DNA of 61,472 bases from Paenibacillus alginolyticus DSM 5050 = NBRC 15375 (GCF_000422905.1 NZ_AUGY01000049.1:1-61472); one strand, 5' to 3'. Counted from the stretch's first letter, positions 7,986-16,372 are shown. Numbers and translations are program-made. Notes: a model not told the origin generated them from the letters alone.

Positions 7986-8013
7986 ATTATAACTGAGATC
8001 TTTCTTCTGTCAA
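7986..8013 (-). promoter_or_regulatory. cysH-sat promoter (sigma-A)
   Basis: On the minus strand a perfect TTGACA (8008-8013) and a perfect TATAAT (7986-7991) have a 16-base spacer. About 50 bases lie between the expected transcript start and cysH. The stretch CACTCGGAATTAAA just downstream loosely resembles a CymR-type (cysteine metabolism repressor) half-site, but I cannot confirm an operator. No S-box or other riboswitch fits in this short leader. Confidence 0.8.
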
Positions 8014-8136
8014 TGGCTTTTTATCATTTTGGTATTAACTTCGCTGATTTTCTAACTATTCTTTACAAAATCGCTTTCCCGCACGTCGAAACGAGAATAC
8101 TTTTCAACAAAACAAGTAAAACCATGTAATGATTAA

Positions 8137-8175
8137 AGAAAAAAACCTTTCCAGTGAATACTGAAAAGGTTTTTC
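8137..8175 (-). terminator. Terminator after rpsI
   Basis: On the minus strand an AAAACCTTTTCAGT stem with a near-perfect partner is followed by a run of T. It ends the rplM-rpsI transcript and isolates cysH-sat. Confidence 0.85.
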
Positions 8176-8197
8176 TGAGCGCCATAGGCGCAAGATC

Positions 8198-8590
8198 TTA
8201 ACGTTTGGAGAATTGAGGTGCGCGACGAGCGGCTTTCAATCCATATTTTTTACGCTCTTTCATACGGGAATCACGTGTTAAGAATCCTGCTTTTTTCAAG
8301 GATCCACGGTATTCCGGATCAGCTTTCAACAATGCACGGGAAATCCCGTGACGAATTGCTCCAGCTTGTCCGCTGATTCCACCACCATTTGCAAGAACTA
8401 GAACATCGTATTTACCGACAGTCTCAGTTAATGTCAATGGTTGTTTAACGATCAGTTTCAACGTTTCTAGACCGAAATACTCATCTAGATCACGTTTATT
8501 GATAATGATGCGTCCTTCACCCGGTACTAAGCGCACGCGCGCTACCGAGTGTTTACGACGACCCGTTCCATAATATTGAACTTGTGCCAC
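8198..8590 (-). CDS. rpsI: 30S ribosomal protein S9
   Basis: The 130-residue S9 has the expected YGTGRRKHSVARVRL start and a C-terminal basic tail ending KKYGLKAARRAPQFSKR. That tail reaches the P-site tRNA in the decoding centre. Length equals the Bacillus protein. It follows rplM by 18 bases and forms the universal L13-S9 pair. Confidence 0.98.
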   Translation of the reverse strand: MAQVQYYGTGRRKHSVARVRLVPGEGRIIINKRDLDEYFGLETLKLIVKQPLTLTETVGKYDVLVLANGGGISGQAGAIRHGISRALLKADPEYRGSLKKAGFLTRDSRMKERKKYGLKAARRAPQFSKR

Positions 8591-8608
8591 GAAACGTTCC
8601 TCCTTATA

Positions 8609-9046
8609 TTAACCGCGAAGATTCCAGACTTCTGGTAGTTGTGCTTGGTGCGGGTGCTCTGCTCCACCGTAGACTTTAAGCTTAGTTTTCAAGCTGTCGC
8701 CAAGACGGTTCTTAGGAAGCATACCGTGTACGGCAAACTCGATCATGCGATCAGGTTTGCTGTTCAGCAAATCCTGAGCAGAAGTCACTTTTAAACCACC
8801 TTGGTATAAAGAGTGACGGTAGTACATTTTGTTTTGCATTTTCTTACCTGTTAGCTTAATTTGGGAAGCATTGATAACAACAACGAAATCGCCAGTATCT
8901 ACGTGTGGAGTGAACTCCGGTTTGTGCTTACCGCGGATAATGCTAGCAACTTCACTTGCAAGACGGCCAAGTGTTTGGCCTGCAGCGTCAACAATGTACC
9001 ATTTACGCTCAACTTCATTTGGCTTAGCCATATATGTGGTGCGCAT
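8609..9046 (-). CDS. rplM: 50S ribosomal protein L13
   Basis: The 145-residue L13 has the conserved RKWYIVDAAGQTLGRLAS and GKHKPEFTPHVDTGD segments and ends EVWNLRG. It is an early assembly protein that binds 23S rRNA. The start MRTTYMAKPNEVERK has the same short extension as B. subtilis L13. Expression is probably controlled by its own promoter and structured leader just upstream. Confidence 0.98.
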   Translation of the reverse strand: MRTTYMAKPNEVERKWYIVDAAGQTLGRLASEVASIIRGKHKPEFTPHVDTGDFVVVINASQIKLTGKKMQNKMYYRHSLYQGGLKVTSAQDLLNSKPDRMIEFAVHGMLPKNRLGDSLKTKLKVYGGAEHPHQAQLPEVWNLRG

Positions 9047-9059
9047 GCTTAATCCTCCT

Positions 9060-9165
9060 AGAAATATATCTCAATACATAATTATTATTGTTATTTACAT
9101 AAATGATGGATGGTTGACGGCCATTTGTGATCAGGGGCTGTGGGGTAGCCGATCACGAAACGCCA
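9060..9165 (-). ncRNA. Probable L13 leader RNA (cis-regulator of rplM-rpsI)
   Basis: The leader of about 110 bases between the promoter and rplM holds a long hairpin. GTGATCGGCT (near 9147-9156) pairs with AGCC...GATCAC across an ACCCCAC loop, with a small bulge. Leaders with such hairpins precede rplM-rpsI in many Firmicutes and are thought to bind L13. Identity as that family is inferred from position and structure, not from a model search. Confidence 0.5.
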
Positions 9166-9171
9166 AGTTAT

Positions 9172-9200
9172 ATTTTACACGAAACATCCGTAAGAAGCAA
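9172..9200 (-). promoter_or_regulatory. rplM-rpsI promoter (sigma-A)
   Basis: On the minus strand TTGCTT (9195-9200) and TAAAAT (9172-9177) are spaced by 17 bases, just after the truA stop codon. Confidence 0.7.
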
Positions 9201-9217
9201 GTAGTGTTTTAGGCTAT

Positions 9218-9994
9218 TTAATAGTCGACTCTCCATAACGTTAAACCCATAGCTTCGGCCGTAGGACCCGCCTGAGATCGGTCTCTAGCTTCGAGAATCC
9301 GCTGCATATCACTGCTAGGTCTCTTACCTTCTCCAATCTGAATCAGCGTTCCTGCGATGATCCTAACCATGTTATAAAGGAAACCATTACCCGTTACGAT
9401 TAAACGGACCCGGGCGATGTTCCCCGTCGTAGATAACTCGTCAGCTTCCGTCTCCAGACGAACCTCATAGAGGGTTCTCACCTTTACTTCCTTATCTGTT
9501 CTCACCGTACAAAACGAAGTAAAATCATGCTCACCTAGCAAGCAAGGGAGCGCCTCTCTCATGGCTTCCACATTCAAATGCGTAGGATGATGGTATTCAT
9601 AGTTGCGGTGAAAGACATCAGGGAAGCGCGCCGAGCGAATTGAAAAGCAATATGTTTTGCGTTTCGCGGCTTTGCGAGAATGAAAGGAAGGAAGGACTTC
9701 TTCCGCGGTATGTGCGACGATATCTCTGGGGAGTCTAGCATTGAGAGCTAAACACCAACGTTCCACTGGTATCTTAGAATTCGTACTGAAATTAATAACT
9801 TGGGCTTTCGCGTGTACACCGGCATCTGTACGCCCGGATGAGATGACTTTCACCCTCTCACCAGTCAACATGAAAACAGCCTGCTCTAAACGGTATTGAA
9901 TCGTATCTGCTTTAGGCTGAATCTGAAAACCTGAATAAGCCGTTCCATCGTAACTTATAGTAAAACGTAGATTTCTCAAGGCTTGATCCTCCAT
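9218..9994 (-). CDS. truA: tRNA pseudouridine synthase A (positions 38-40)
   Basis: The 258-residue TruA has the catalytic Asp in SSGRTDAGVHA, the N-terminal TISYDGTAYSGFQIQP and the C-terminal GNGFLYNMVRIIAGTL. It converts uridines 38-40 of the tRNA anticodon stem to pseudouridine. In B. subtilis three ECF transporter genes lie between rplQ and truA. Here truA follows rplQ directly after a terminator. Confidence 0.97.
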   Translation of the reverse strand: MEDQALRNLRFTISYDGTAYSGFQIQPKADTIQYRLEQAVFMLTGERVKVISSGRTDAGVHAKAQVINFSTNSKIPVERWCLALNARLPRDIVAHTAEEVLPSFHSRKAAKRKTYCFSIRSARFPDVFHRNYEYHHPTHLNVEAMREALPCLLGEHDFTSFCTVRTDKEVKVRTLYEVRLETEADELSTTGNIARVRLIVTGNGFLYNMVRIIAGTLIQIGEGKRPSSDMQRILEARDRSQAGPTAEAMGLTLWRVDY

Positions 9995-10062
9995 GAGTCA
10001 TCCTTCCTATCTTAAGTGATTAGCCTTAGCTAAATTCACTTCTAGAGAGCGTGCTAAGACTG

Positions 10063-10106
10063 CAAAAAAAGGGCTTCACCAGAATCTAACGATTCCGTCC
10101 ACCCTT
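10063..10106 (-). terminator. Terminator after rplQ (end of S10-spc-alpha cluster)
   Basis: On the minus strand an AAAGGG...CCCTTTTTT outer stem encloses an inner GGAATC-gtta-GATTC hairpin, followed by seven T. Some internal pairs are imperfect. Confidence 0.65.
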
Positions 10107-10118
10107 TCCCATCCGTCT

Positions 10119-10484
10119 TTATGCGCGATCTACTAGCTCTAGGTAAACCATTGGTGCTGCGTCACCGCGGCGTGGTCCCAGTTTAAGGATACGTGTGTAT
10201 CCACCTGGACGCTCGGAGTAACGAGTAGCCAAATCGGAGAACAGTTTTTGAATCGCATCTTGATTCTCGTCTGCAGCTTCTCTACGAACAAAAGCAGCAA
10301 CCTGACGGCGTGCATGAAGATCTCCGCGCTTCGCAAGAGTGATTAACTTCTCAGCGATGGAACGAATTTCTTTTGCTTTTGCTTCTGTAGTTTGGATGCG
10401 TTCATGTATGAACAGATCTGTAACCAGATCACGGAATAATGCTTTACGATTACTGGAATCGCGGTTCAACTTTCTGTAGTTCAT
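10119..10484 (-). CDS. rplQ: 50S ribosomal protein L17
   Basis: The 121-residue L17 opens MNYRKLNRDSSNRKALFRDL and has the GDLHARRQVAAFVRREA helix and a GGYTRILKLGPRRGDAAPM end. It lies near the polypeptide exit tunnel. It is the last gene of the alpha operon and is preceded by GAAGGAGG. Confidence 0.98.
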   Translation of the reverse strand: MNYRKLNRDSSNRKALFRDLVTDLFIHERIQTTEAKAKEIRSIAEKLITLAKRGDLHARRQVAAFVRREAADENQDAIQKLFSDLATRYSERPGGYTRILKLGPRRGDAAPMVYLELVDRA

Positions 10485-10508
10485 TGAATTAACCTCCTTC
10501 TGACAAGA

Positions 10509-11453
10509 TTATTCCTCAGTACGTAGTCCCAAACCCAGCTCTTCGAGCTTCTCTTGAACTTCTTCAAGTGATTTGCGGCCTAAGTTCCGAACTTTCATCA
10601 TGTCTTCTTCTGTTTTGGTAATCAGCTCTTGTACGGTGTTAATCCCTGCACGCTTGAGACAGTTGTAAGAACGAACAGATAGATCAAGTTCCTCGATAGT
10701 CATCTCTAGAACTTTCTCTTTCTTATCTTCTTCCTTCTCTACCATAATCTCAGCATCTTTCGCTTCATCCGTCAAACCGACGAACAAGTTCAGATGTTCA
10801 GTTAAGATTTTGGCACCCAAGCTCACTGCTTCTTCTGGTCGAATACTTCCATCAGTCCACACTTCGAGGGTCAACTTATCATAGTTAGTCACTTGGCCGA
10901 CGCGAGTATTCTCAATAGAATAGTTTACTCGGGTAATAGGCGTGTAGATCGAATCAATTGGAATCACACCAATTGGTTGTTCTTCATGCTTATTTTTGTC
11001 CGATTGGACGTAACCGCGTCCTCTGCCCGCATGAATCCTCATGTGAAGACGTGCGTCGGGAGACAAGGTTGCAATATGCAAATCCGGGTTAAGAATCTCC
11101 ACATCGCTATCACCACGGATATCAGCCGCGGTAATATTACCTTCTCCTTCTGCATCAATTTCAAGCACTTTCTCCTCATCGGAGTGAATTTTCAACGATA
11201 AGCCTTTCAAGTTGAGGATAATTTCCGTTACATCCTCAAGCACGCCAGGAATCGTTGAAAACTCATGCAAAACGCCATCGATTTGGACAGAGGTTACTGC
11301 TGCCCCCGGTAAAGAGGACAGTAAGATACGACGTAGTGAGTTACCTAAGGTTGTACCATAGCCACGCTCCAACGGCTCGATGATAAATCTACCATAAGCG
11401 CCATCTTCACTTAATGCTACGGTTTCTATTTTTGGCTTTTCGATTTCGATCAT
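10509..11453 (-). CDS. rpoA: RNA polymerase alpha subunit
   Basis: The 314-residue alpha subunit has an N-terminal assembly and dimerisation domain (about 1-228, with the GYGTTLGNSLRRILLSSLPG signature). An acidic linker follows, then the C-terminal DNA-binding domain (LDLSVRSYNCLKRAGI), which contacts UP elements and activators. The start is the ATG at 11453 after GGAGGGT, giving MIEIEKPKIE as in Bacillus. A frame open upstream to 11543 has no supporting site and would add 30 atypical residues. Confidence 0.98.
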   Translation of the reverse strand: MIEIEKPKIETVALSEDGAYGRFIIEPLERGYGTTLGNSLRRILLSSLPGAAVTSVQIDGVLHEFSTIPGVLEDVTEIILNLKGLSLKIHSDEEKVLEIDAEGEGNITAADIRGDSDVEILNPDLHIATLSPDARLHMRIHAGRGRGYVQSDKNKHEEQPIGVIPIDSIYTPITRVNYSIENTRVGQVTNYDKLTLEVWTDGSIRPEEAVSLGAKILTEHLNLFVGLTDEAKDAEIMVEKEEDKKEKVLEMTIEELDLSVRSYNCLKRAGINTVQELITKTEEDMMKVRNLGRKSLEEVQEKLEELGLGLRTEE

Positions 11454-11579
11454 GAAATGTACCCTCCATTCAATACGTCGTTTCCCTCTGGATACTTCGC
11501 CTGAAAATTTCATAGTATTCCTATCCTTCAAACCATTATTCACGATTTTGGAATAATTATACTACAAAGTGATCCTGAA

Positions 11580-11975
11580 TTATACGCGACGACGTTTTGG
11601 AGGACGGCAGCCATTATGAGGAACCGGAGTCACGTCTTTAATCAGGTTTACTTCAAGACCAGCTGCTTGCAAAGAACGAATTGCTGCTTCGCGGCCAGCT
11701 CCTGGACCTTTAACCATTACTTCAACAGTTTTCAAGCCGTGCTCCATAGCTGCTTTAGCTGCTTTTTCAGCTGCCATTTGCGCCGCGAAAGGAGTACTTT
11801 TACGGGAACCTTTGAATCCAAGGTTTCCTGAACTTGCCCAAGAAATTGCGTTACCATGCGGATCCGTGATCGTTACGATCGTGTTGTTAAATGTTGAACG
11901 GATGTGTGCTACACCGCTCTCAATATTTTTCCGGTCACGACGTTTCGTACGGACGACTTTTTTAGGTTTTGCCAT
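11580..11975 (-). CDS. rpsK: 30S ribosomal protein S11
   Basis: The 131-residue S11 has HIRSTFNNTIVTITDPHGNAI and the basic C-terminus NGCRPPKRRRV. It is a platform protein near the mRNA exit and the E site. It lies between rpsM and rpoA, the standard alpha-operon order. Confidence 0.98.
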   Translation of the reverse strand: MAKPKKVVRTKRRDRKNIESGVAHIRSTFNNTIVTITDPHGNAISWASSGNLGFKGSRKSTPFAAQMAAEKAAKAAMEHGLKTVEVMVKGPGAGREAAIRSLQAAGLEVNLIKDVTPVPHNGCRPPKRRRV

Positions 11976-11993
11976 TAGCTCTAACCCCCTTTA

Positions 11994-12362
11994 TTATTTC
12001 TTCTTATTAGCTACTGTACGACGAGGACCTTTACGTGTACGAGCATTAGTTTTAGTACGTTGTCCACGAACAGGAAGACCACGGCGGTGACGAAGACCAC
12101 GGTAGGATCCGATTTCGATTAGACGTTTGATGTTTAGGGAAATTTCGCGGCGAAGGTCGCCTTCTACTTTAAGGGTTTTGTCAATTACATCACGGATCTT
12201 GCTCACTTCATCTTCAGTCAAGTCACGAACGCGAGTACTAGCGTCGATACCTGTGGAAGCAATGATTTTCTGAGCAGTTGTAGTGCCGATACCGAAAATG
12301 TAAGTCAACGCGATTACAACTCGTTTGTCACGAGGTAAGTCAACTCCAGCTAAACGTGCCAT
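11994..12362 (-). CDS. rpsM: 30S ribosomal protein S13
   Basis: The 122-residue S13 has the start MARLAGVDLPRDKRVVIALTY and a C-terminal basic extension that reaches the P-site tRNA. The conserved SYRGLRHRRGLPVRGQRTKTNARTRKGPRR region is complete. It is a head protein that forms inter-subunit bridges. Confidence 0.98.
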   Translation of the reverse strand: MARLAGVDLPRDKRVVIALTYIFGIGTTTAQKIIASTGIDASTRVRDLTEDEVSKIRDVIDKTLKVEGDLRREISLNIKRLIEIGSYRGLRHRRGLPVRGQRTKTNARTRKGPRRTVANKKK

Positions 12363-12381
12363 CTACAGATTGCACCTCCTT

Positions 12382-12495
12382 TTAACCTTGTTTTTGTTTG
12401 TGCTTAGGATTTTCACAAATAACCATGATATTACCTTTACGGCGAATAACTTTGCATTTTTCGCAAATCGGTTTTACTGACGGTCTAACTTTCAT
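12382..12495 (-). CDS. rpmJ: 50S ribosomal protein L36
   Basis: The gene encodes 37 residues, starting MKVRPSVKPICEKCKVIRRK and ending in a Lys- and Gln-rich tail. The zinc ligands of the C-containing form are visible (C11, C14, C27 and H32). It is preceded by AAGGAGGG. It sits between infA and rpsM, as in Bacillus. Confidence 0.97.
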   Translation of the reverse strand: MKVRPSVKPICEKCKVIRRKGNIMVICENPKHKQKQG

Positions 12496-12531
12496 TTTTA
12501 AGCCCTCCTTATCATCGTAAGCAACCATGTT

Positions 12532-12570
12532 GCGTTTTCGGTTAGAAAACTTGCTTCGTAAGCATACGCC
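12532..12570. repeat. Interspersed palindromic repeat, copy A (infA-rpmJ gap)
   Basis: On the plus strand GTTTTC-ggtta-GAAAAC is followed by TTGCTTCGTAAGCATACGCC. Closely similar elements lie at 17540-17577, 40736-40776 and 50083-50120, all in gaps between co-transcribed genes. The common pattern is GnTTTTC-(3-5 nt)-GAAAACTTgCTTCGTAAGCATAnGCC. Confidence 0.65.
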
Positions 12571-12602
12571 TTGAGAGAGTAACTTACATGTAAGCCGAAC
12601 AT

Positions 12603-12821
12603 TTATTTAAAACGGTAGGTTATACGGCCTCTCGTTAAATCATAAGGCGATAATTCTACGGTAACCTTATCTCCAGGCAAAATGCGGATAAAGTGCATTC
12701 TGATTTTACCGGATACATGGGCTAGGATTTTATGACCATTTTCCAATTCAACCTTAAACATTGCATTCGGAAGAGGTTCAATCACTGTACCTTCTACTTC
12801 AATTACATCTTCTTTGGCCAC
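12603..12821 (-). CDS. infA: Translation initiation factor IF-1
   Basis: This is a 72-residue OB-fold protein that binds the A site of the 30S subunit during initiation. The sequence from IEVEGTV to GRITYRFK is almost identical to Bacillus IF-1. The start is taken as the GTG at 12821, seven bases after AAAGGAG, which gives the family's usual 72 residues (MAKEDVIEV). The ATG at 12827 overlaps the upstream stop codon and lies only one or two bases from the ribosome-binding site. Confidence 0.95.
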   Translation of the reverse strand: MAKEDVIEVEGTVIEPLPNAMFKVELENGHKILAHVSGKIRMHFIRILPGDKVTVELSPYDLTRGRITYRFK

Positions 12822-12823
12822 AG

Positions 12824-13129
12824 TCATTCTCCTTTCTCTTGTGCTTCATCTTGCATAAGTTCAACGAATTTGGCAATTGCGAAGCGCAACTTTCCATTAG
12901 TAACACGACCTGTTTCCCTAATGCTTGACTCCACTTCACTGCTAATCGTTTCTTGTAACTGAAGATGATTCAGGTTCTTCTTCTTCGGCTGATCGAATTT
13001 GCGATGATCACCGTCGGCAAGCCAGACAAAGCGATGATCGACAATTCCAATCACGACCGCATATTCTCCGGGATCTCGACCGCGAAGCACCTTTACGATT
13101 TGACCCACCTTCGGAATCTTGCTATCCAT
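12824..13129 (-). CDS. KOW-domain RNA-binding protein (L14e-like)
   Basis: The 101-residue protein begins with a KOW motif (VGQIVKVLRGRDPGEYAVVIGIVDHRFVWLADG), a fold common in ribosome-binding proteins. A charged linker and a short helix follow. It corresponds to the uncharacterised KOW protein between map and infA in B. subtilis. A role in ribosome or RNA binding is inferred from the domain and neighbours. The start ATG at 13129 overlaps the region of the map stop codon, where TAGGTGATG supplies the ribosome-binding site. Confidence 0.85.
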   Translation of the reverse strand: MDSKIPKVGQIVKVLRGRDPGEYAVVIGIVDHRFVWLADGDHRKFDQPKKKNLNHLQLQETISSEVESSIRETGRVTNGKLRFAIAKFVELMQDEAQEKGE

Positions 13130-13139
13130 TCATCATCAC

Positions 13140-13892
13140 CTACGATCTAGGCAAAGTTAATATTTCATAACCGGCTGCCGTAATTGCAATCGTATGTTCA
13201 AAATGAGCACATAGGGTCCGATCCGCAGTGACTACGGTCCAATCGTCTTCGAGTGTTTGGACAAATCTTTCGCCAACGACCACCATCGGTTCAATGGCTA
13301 GGACCATGCCTGGTTTGAGACGAGGACCTTTGTCAGGTACACCATAATTCGGAATTTGTGGCTCTTCGTGAAGATCCGTTCCGATACCGTGACCGACATA
13401 CTCTATAACCACGGAGAAGCCTGCGTCTTCAATACAAGTTTGGATTGCATGCGACAACGTGTAGAGTCTAGCATCTGGTTTAGCTTCTGCTATGCCTCGA
13501 TAAAGTGATTGTTCTGTTACAGCTAACAAACGTCTAGCTGTTTCAGAAATTTCACCGACAGGATACGTCCAAGCAGAATCTCCATGATAACCTTTATACT
13601 GAGCACCAATATCTATACTGATAATATCGCCCTCAGCCAGCTTTCTAGGACCAGGAATACCATGAACTAATTCTTCGTTGACTGAAGCACAAATGCTTCC
13701 AGGAAAACCGTTGTAGCCTTTAAAAGATGGAATCGCTCCCTGACTGCGAATGAATTCCTCTGCGATCTGATCAAGTTCTTTCGTTGTAATGTTCGGACGA
13801 ATCGCCCTTGCCAATAAGCGGTGCGTTTCGGCTACGATACGACCAGCTTCTCGCATTAGGTCTAGTTCAACCTCGGACTTACAAATGATCAT
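13140..13892 (-). CDS. map: Type I methionine aminopeptidase
   Basis: The 250-residue metallopeptidase removes the initiator Met. The metal ligands are in DIGAQYKGYHGDSA (two Asp), GHGIGTDLHEEP (His), AIEPM (Glu) and FEHTIAI (Glu), with the substrate His in VHGIPG. The start codon shares its A with the adk stop (TAATG), so translation is probably coupled. It belongs to the secY-adk-map-infA stretch of the spc operon. Confidence 0.97.
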   Translation of the reverse strand: MIICKSEVELDLMREAGRIVAETHRLLARAIRPNITTKELDQIAEEFIRSQGAIPSFKGYNGFPGSICASVNEELVHGIPGPRKLAEGDIISIDIGAQYKGYHGDSAWTYPVGEISETARRLLAVTEQSLYRGIAEAKPDARLYTLSHAIQTCIEDAGFSVVIEYVGHGIGTDLHEEPQIPNYGVPDKGPRLKPGMVLAIEPMVVVGERFVQTLEDDWTVVTADRTLCAHFEHTIAITAAGYEILTLPRS

Positions 13893-14542
13893 TACGCTAG
13901 ACCTCGTAGCAGTGAGCTAATTTGTTCGGTTACCGCATGAATGTCTTGTTCCCCGTTAACCTCACGCAATAATTCCCTCTTTTGGTAGTAATCCAGCAGC
14001 GGAGCCGTTTTATTGATGTATTCATCCAAACGAGTTCCGACTTTCTCTTCCGTATCATCAGATCGTTGGTACAACTCACCCGAACATTTATCGCATACGC
14101 CTTCTTGCTTTGGTGGGTTGAAGATTACATGATACGTAGAACCACAGGATTTACAAATTCTTCGACCAGTTAGTCTTGCAAGCAAGAAACTGCGATCAAC
14201 GGAAAGATTGATAACAACCTCAATCTTCTTACCTAATGAATCTACGATTTCAGATAACGCATCTGCTTGTGCAACTGTTCTAGGGAACCCGTCAAGCAAA
14301 AATCCTTTATCGCAATCCGGTTGGGCAAGACGCTCTCTCACAATACCGTTCGTTATTTCATCTGGAACCAGTAGTCCCTTATCCACATAACCTTTGGCTT
14401 CAACACCAAGTGGTGTACCTTGACTCATCGCCAAGCGAAAAGCATCTCCAGTTGAGATATGAGGAATTTGAAATTCGTTAACGATTTTTTCAGCTTGCGT
14501 GCCTTTGCCTGCACCAGGAGGCCCCATAAAAATTACGTTCAC
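13892..14542 (-). CDS. adk: Adenylate kinase
   Basis: The 216-residue enzyme interconverts ATP + AMP and 2 ADP. The P-loop is GPPGAGKGT near the N-terminus. DGFPRTVAQ is the family signature. The LID domain carries four cysteines (CKSCG and CDKCSG), so it is the zinc-binding Gram-positive type. The start is the GTG at 14542, eight bases after GGGAGG, giving MNVIFMGPPG, which aligns with Bacillus Adk. The frame is open further upstream without support. Confidence 0.97.
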   Translation of the reverse strand: MNVIFMGPPGAGKGTQAEKIVNEFQIPHISTGDAFRLAMSQGTPLGVEAKGYVDKGLLVPDEITNGIVRERLAQPDCDKGFLLDGFPRTVAQADALSEIVDSLGKKIEVVINLSVDRSFLLARLTGRRICKSCGSTYHVIFNPPKQEGVCDKCSGELYQRSDDTEEKVGTRLDEYINKTAPLLDYYQKRELLREVNGEQDIHAVTEQISSLLRGLA

Positions 14543-14627
14543 ACTTAAAACCTCCCATCGCACTCGGCATTACGAACAGCACAATAGGTGCCGATGTCGC
14601 AGATATTGCCCCATCAGAACCTATTAG

Positions 14628-15932
14628 CTATTTATTGATAAATCCTTTGTAATGACGCTTAATCAATTGGCTCTCGATTTGTTTCATCGTCTCAAGACCA
14701 ACGCCTACTACGATAAGTAAAGATGTACCACCAATCCGAACCGAACTAGGCAAACCGGCAAGTCCTCCAAAAAGCATTGGAAGAATTGAGATCGCTGAGA
14801 GAAACAAAGCTCCAGAAAGAGTAATTCTAGTCATTACGCGAGTCAGATAAGTCGATGTTGTCTTACCGGGTCTAATACCTGGTATGTAGCCACCATTTTT
14901 CTTCATCTGATCAGCCATTTGAACTGGATTAATTTGTACGAAGGTATAAAAGTATGTGAATCCAATAATCAGCAGTACATAAAGTACAATCGCTAATGGA
15001 GCAGTTTGGTTAATACTTAAATTGTTAATTATCCATTCTGCAACAACATTACCTCTCCAGTAACTAGCAATGGTAGGAGGGAACATCAATAACGATAGTG
15101 CAAAGATTACAGGGATTACACCAGCCGCATTCACTTTAAGAGGAATGTGAGTGGTTTGACCACCATACATTTTACGACCAACTACCCGTTTCGCATATTG
15201 TACAGGTATCTTACGGACACCTTGCTGCACGAATATGACCCCGGCAATAATCAGTATAACAACCAAAGCAATAATGATCAGTTTCACGATATTCAGGAAC
15301 AAAGCTCCTTCGGTCGCAAAAAGTGATTTGTAAATTTGCTGTATGCTTGTAGGAATCGCCGCGACGATACCTGCAAAGATGATAATGGAAATACCGTTTC
15401 CAATCCCATATTCCGTGATTTGCTCACCGAGCCACATCAAGAAAGCTGTTCCAGCTGTCAATACGAGAGCGATTAGAGCAAAGGTTGCAACACCTGGATC
15501 AATCACAAGACCGCTATACAAACGGTTAAACCCTATTGAAAGTCCAAAGGCTTGAATCACACCTAGAATAATCGTACCGTAACGAGTAACTTGTGTCATT
15601 TTCTTTCTTCCAACATCACCTTCTTTTGCCCATTGCGCAAAGCGTGGAATAACATCCATGGACAAAAGCTGAACTATGATAGAAGCCGTGATGTAAGGCG
15701 TAATTCCCATCGCGAAGAGGGAGAATTGGAAGAGCGCACCACCTGAAAACGTGTTAAGCAAACCAAAGACATCACTCTGATTCGCTTGGTCTTGAAGTTT
15801 CAGGACAGCCGTATTTATGTTAGGCACTGGAATAAAGGCACCTAAGCGGTAGACGATTAGCAAGATGAGCGTAAATAAAATTCTTCTGCGTAAATCTTCT
15901 ACTTTGAAGATGTTGGCTATGGTATTAAACAT
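14628..15932 (-). CDS. secY: Protein translocase subunit SecY
   Basis: The 434-residue channel protein has ten membrane segments and forms the SecYEG pore for export and membrane insertion. Typical stretches such as TEYGIGNGISIIIFAGI and the cytosolic loops before GVRKIPVQYAKRVVGRKMYGGQ are complete. Start and stop overlap: the ATG shares its A with the TAA stop of rplO. It is followed by adk after 85 bases. Confidence 0.98.
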   Translation of the reverse strand: MFNTIANIFKVEDLRRRILFTLILLIVYRLGAFIPVPNINTAVLKLQDQANQSDVFGLLNTFSGGALFQFSLFAMGITPYITASIIVQLLSMDVIPRFAQWAKEGDVGRKKMTQVTRYGTIILGVIQAFGLSIGFNRLYSGLVIDPGVATFALIALVLTAGTAFLMWLGEQITEYGIGNGISIIIFAGIVAAIPTSIQQIYKSLFATEGALFLNIVKLIIIALVVILIIAGVIFVQQGVRKIPVQYAKRVVGRKMYGGQTTHIPLKVNAAGVIPVIFALSLLMFPPTIASYWRGNVVAEWIINNLSINQTAPLAIVLYVLLIIGFTYFYTFVQINPVQMADQMKKNGGYIPGIRPGKTTSTYLTRVMTRITLSGALFLSAISILPMLFGGLAGLPSSVRIGGTSLLIVVGVGLETMKQIESQLIKRHYKGFINK

Positions 15933-16372
15933 TAAATCACCTCGGTTTGACCGCCGGCAGCTTGGATTTTCTCAATTGCTGATTGAGAGAACTTATTCGC
16001 TTTAACGGTTAATTTTACTGTGATTTCACCGTTTCCTAAAATCTTGATACCATCTTTAGGAGCTTTAACAATACCAGTCTCCATTAATACTTGTGGAGTA
16101 ACTTCGGTACCAGCTGCGAAATTGTTCAAATCTTCAAGGTTTACGATTGCGTATTCCGTACGGAAACGATTCGTGAAACCACGCTTAGGTAAACGACGGT
16201 ATAACGGGTTTTGTCCACCCTCGAATCCAGGACGAACGCCTCCACCGGAACGTGCGTTTTGACCTTTATGTCCGCGAGTTGATGTTTTACCCATGCCGCT
16301 ACTTGTACCACGGCCAACACGTTTACGAGTGTGACGAGAACCAGTAGCAGAACTTAGCTCATGTAACTTCAT
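15932..16372 (-). CDS. rplO: 50S ribosomal protein L15
   Basis: The 146-residue L15 has the glycine-rich RKRVGRGTSSGMGKTSTRG N-terminus that threads into 23S rRNA and the GFEGGQNPLYRRLPKRGF motif. It is a late assembly protein of the 50S subunit. Confidence 0.98.
   Translation of the reverse strand: MKLHELSSATGSRHTRKRVGRGTSSGMGKTSTRGHKGQNARSGGGVRPGFEGGQNPLYRRLPKRGFTNRFRTEYAIVNLEDLNNFAAGTEVTPQVLMETGIVKAPKDGIKILGNGEITVKLTVKANKFSQSAIEKIQAAGGQTEVI

Noticed and set aside
7933..8136. SAM (S-box) riboswitch before cysH
   Set aside because: The leader after the TTGACA/TATAAT promoter is only about 50 bases and has no S-box core, so it is too short for such a riboswitch.
14543..14627. Further copy of the hairpin repeat family between secY and adk
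   Set aside because: The stretch contains TTACGAA-like words, but no GAAAAC hairpin arms and no CTTCGTAAGCATA tail.
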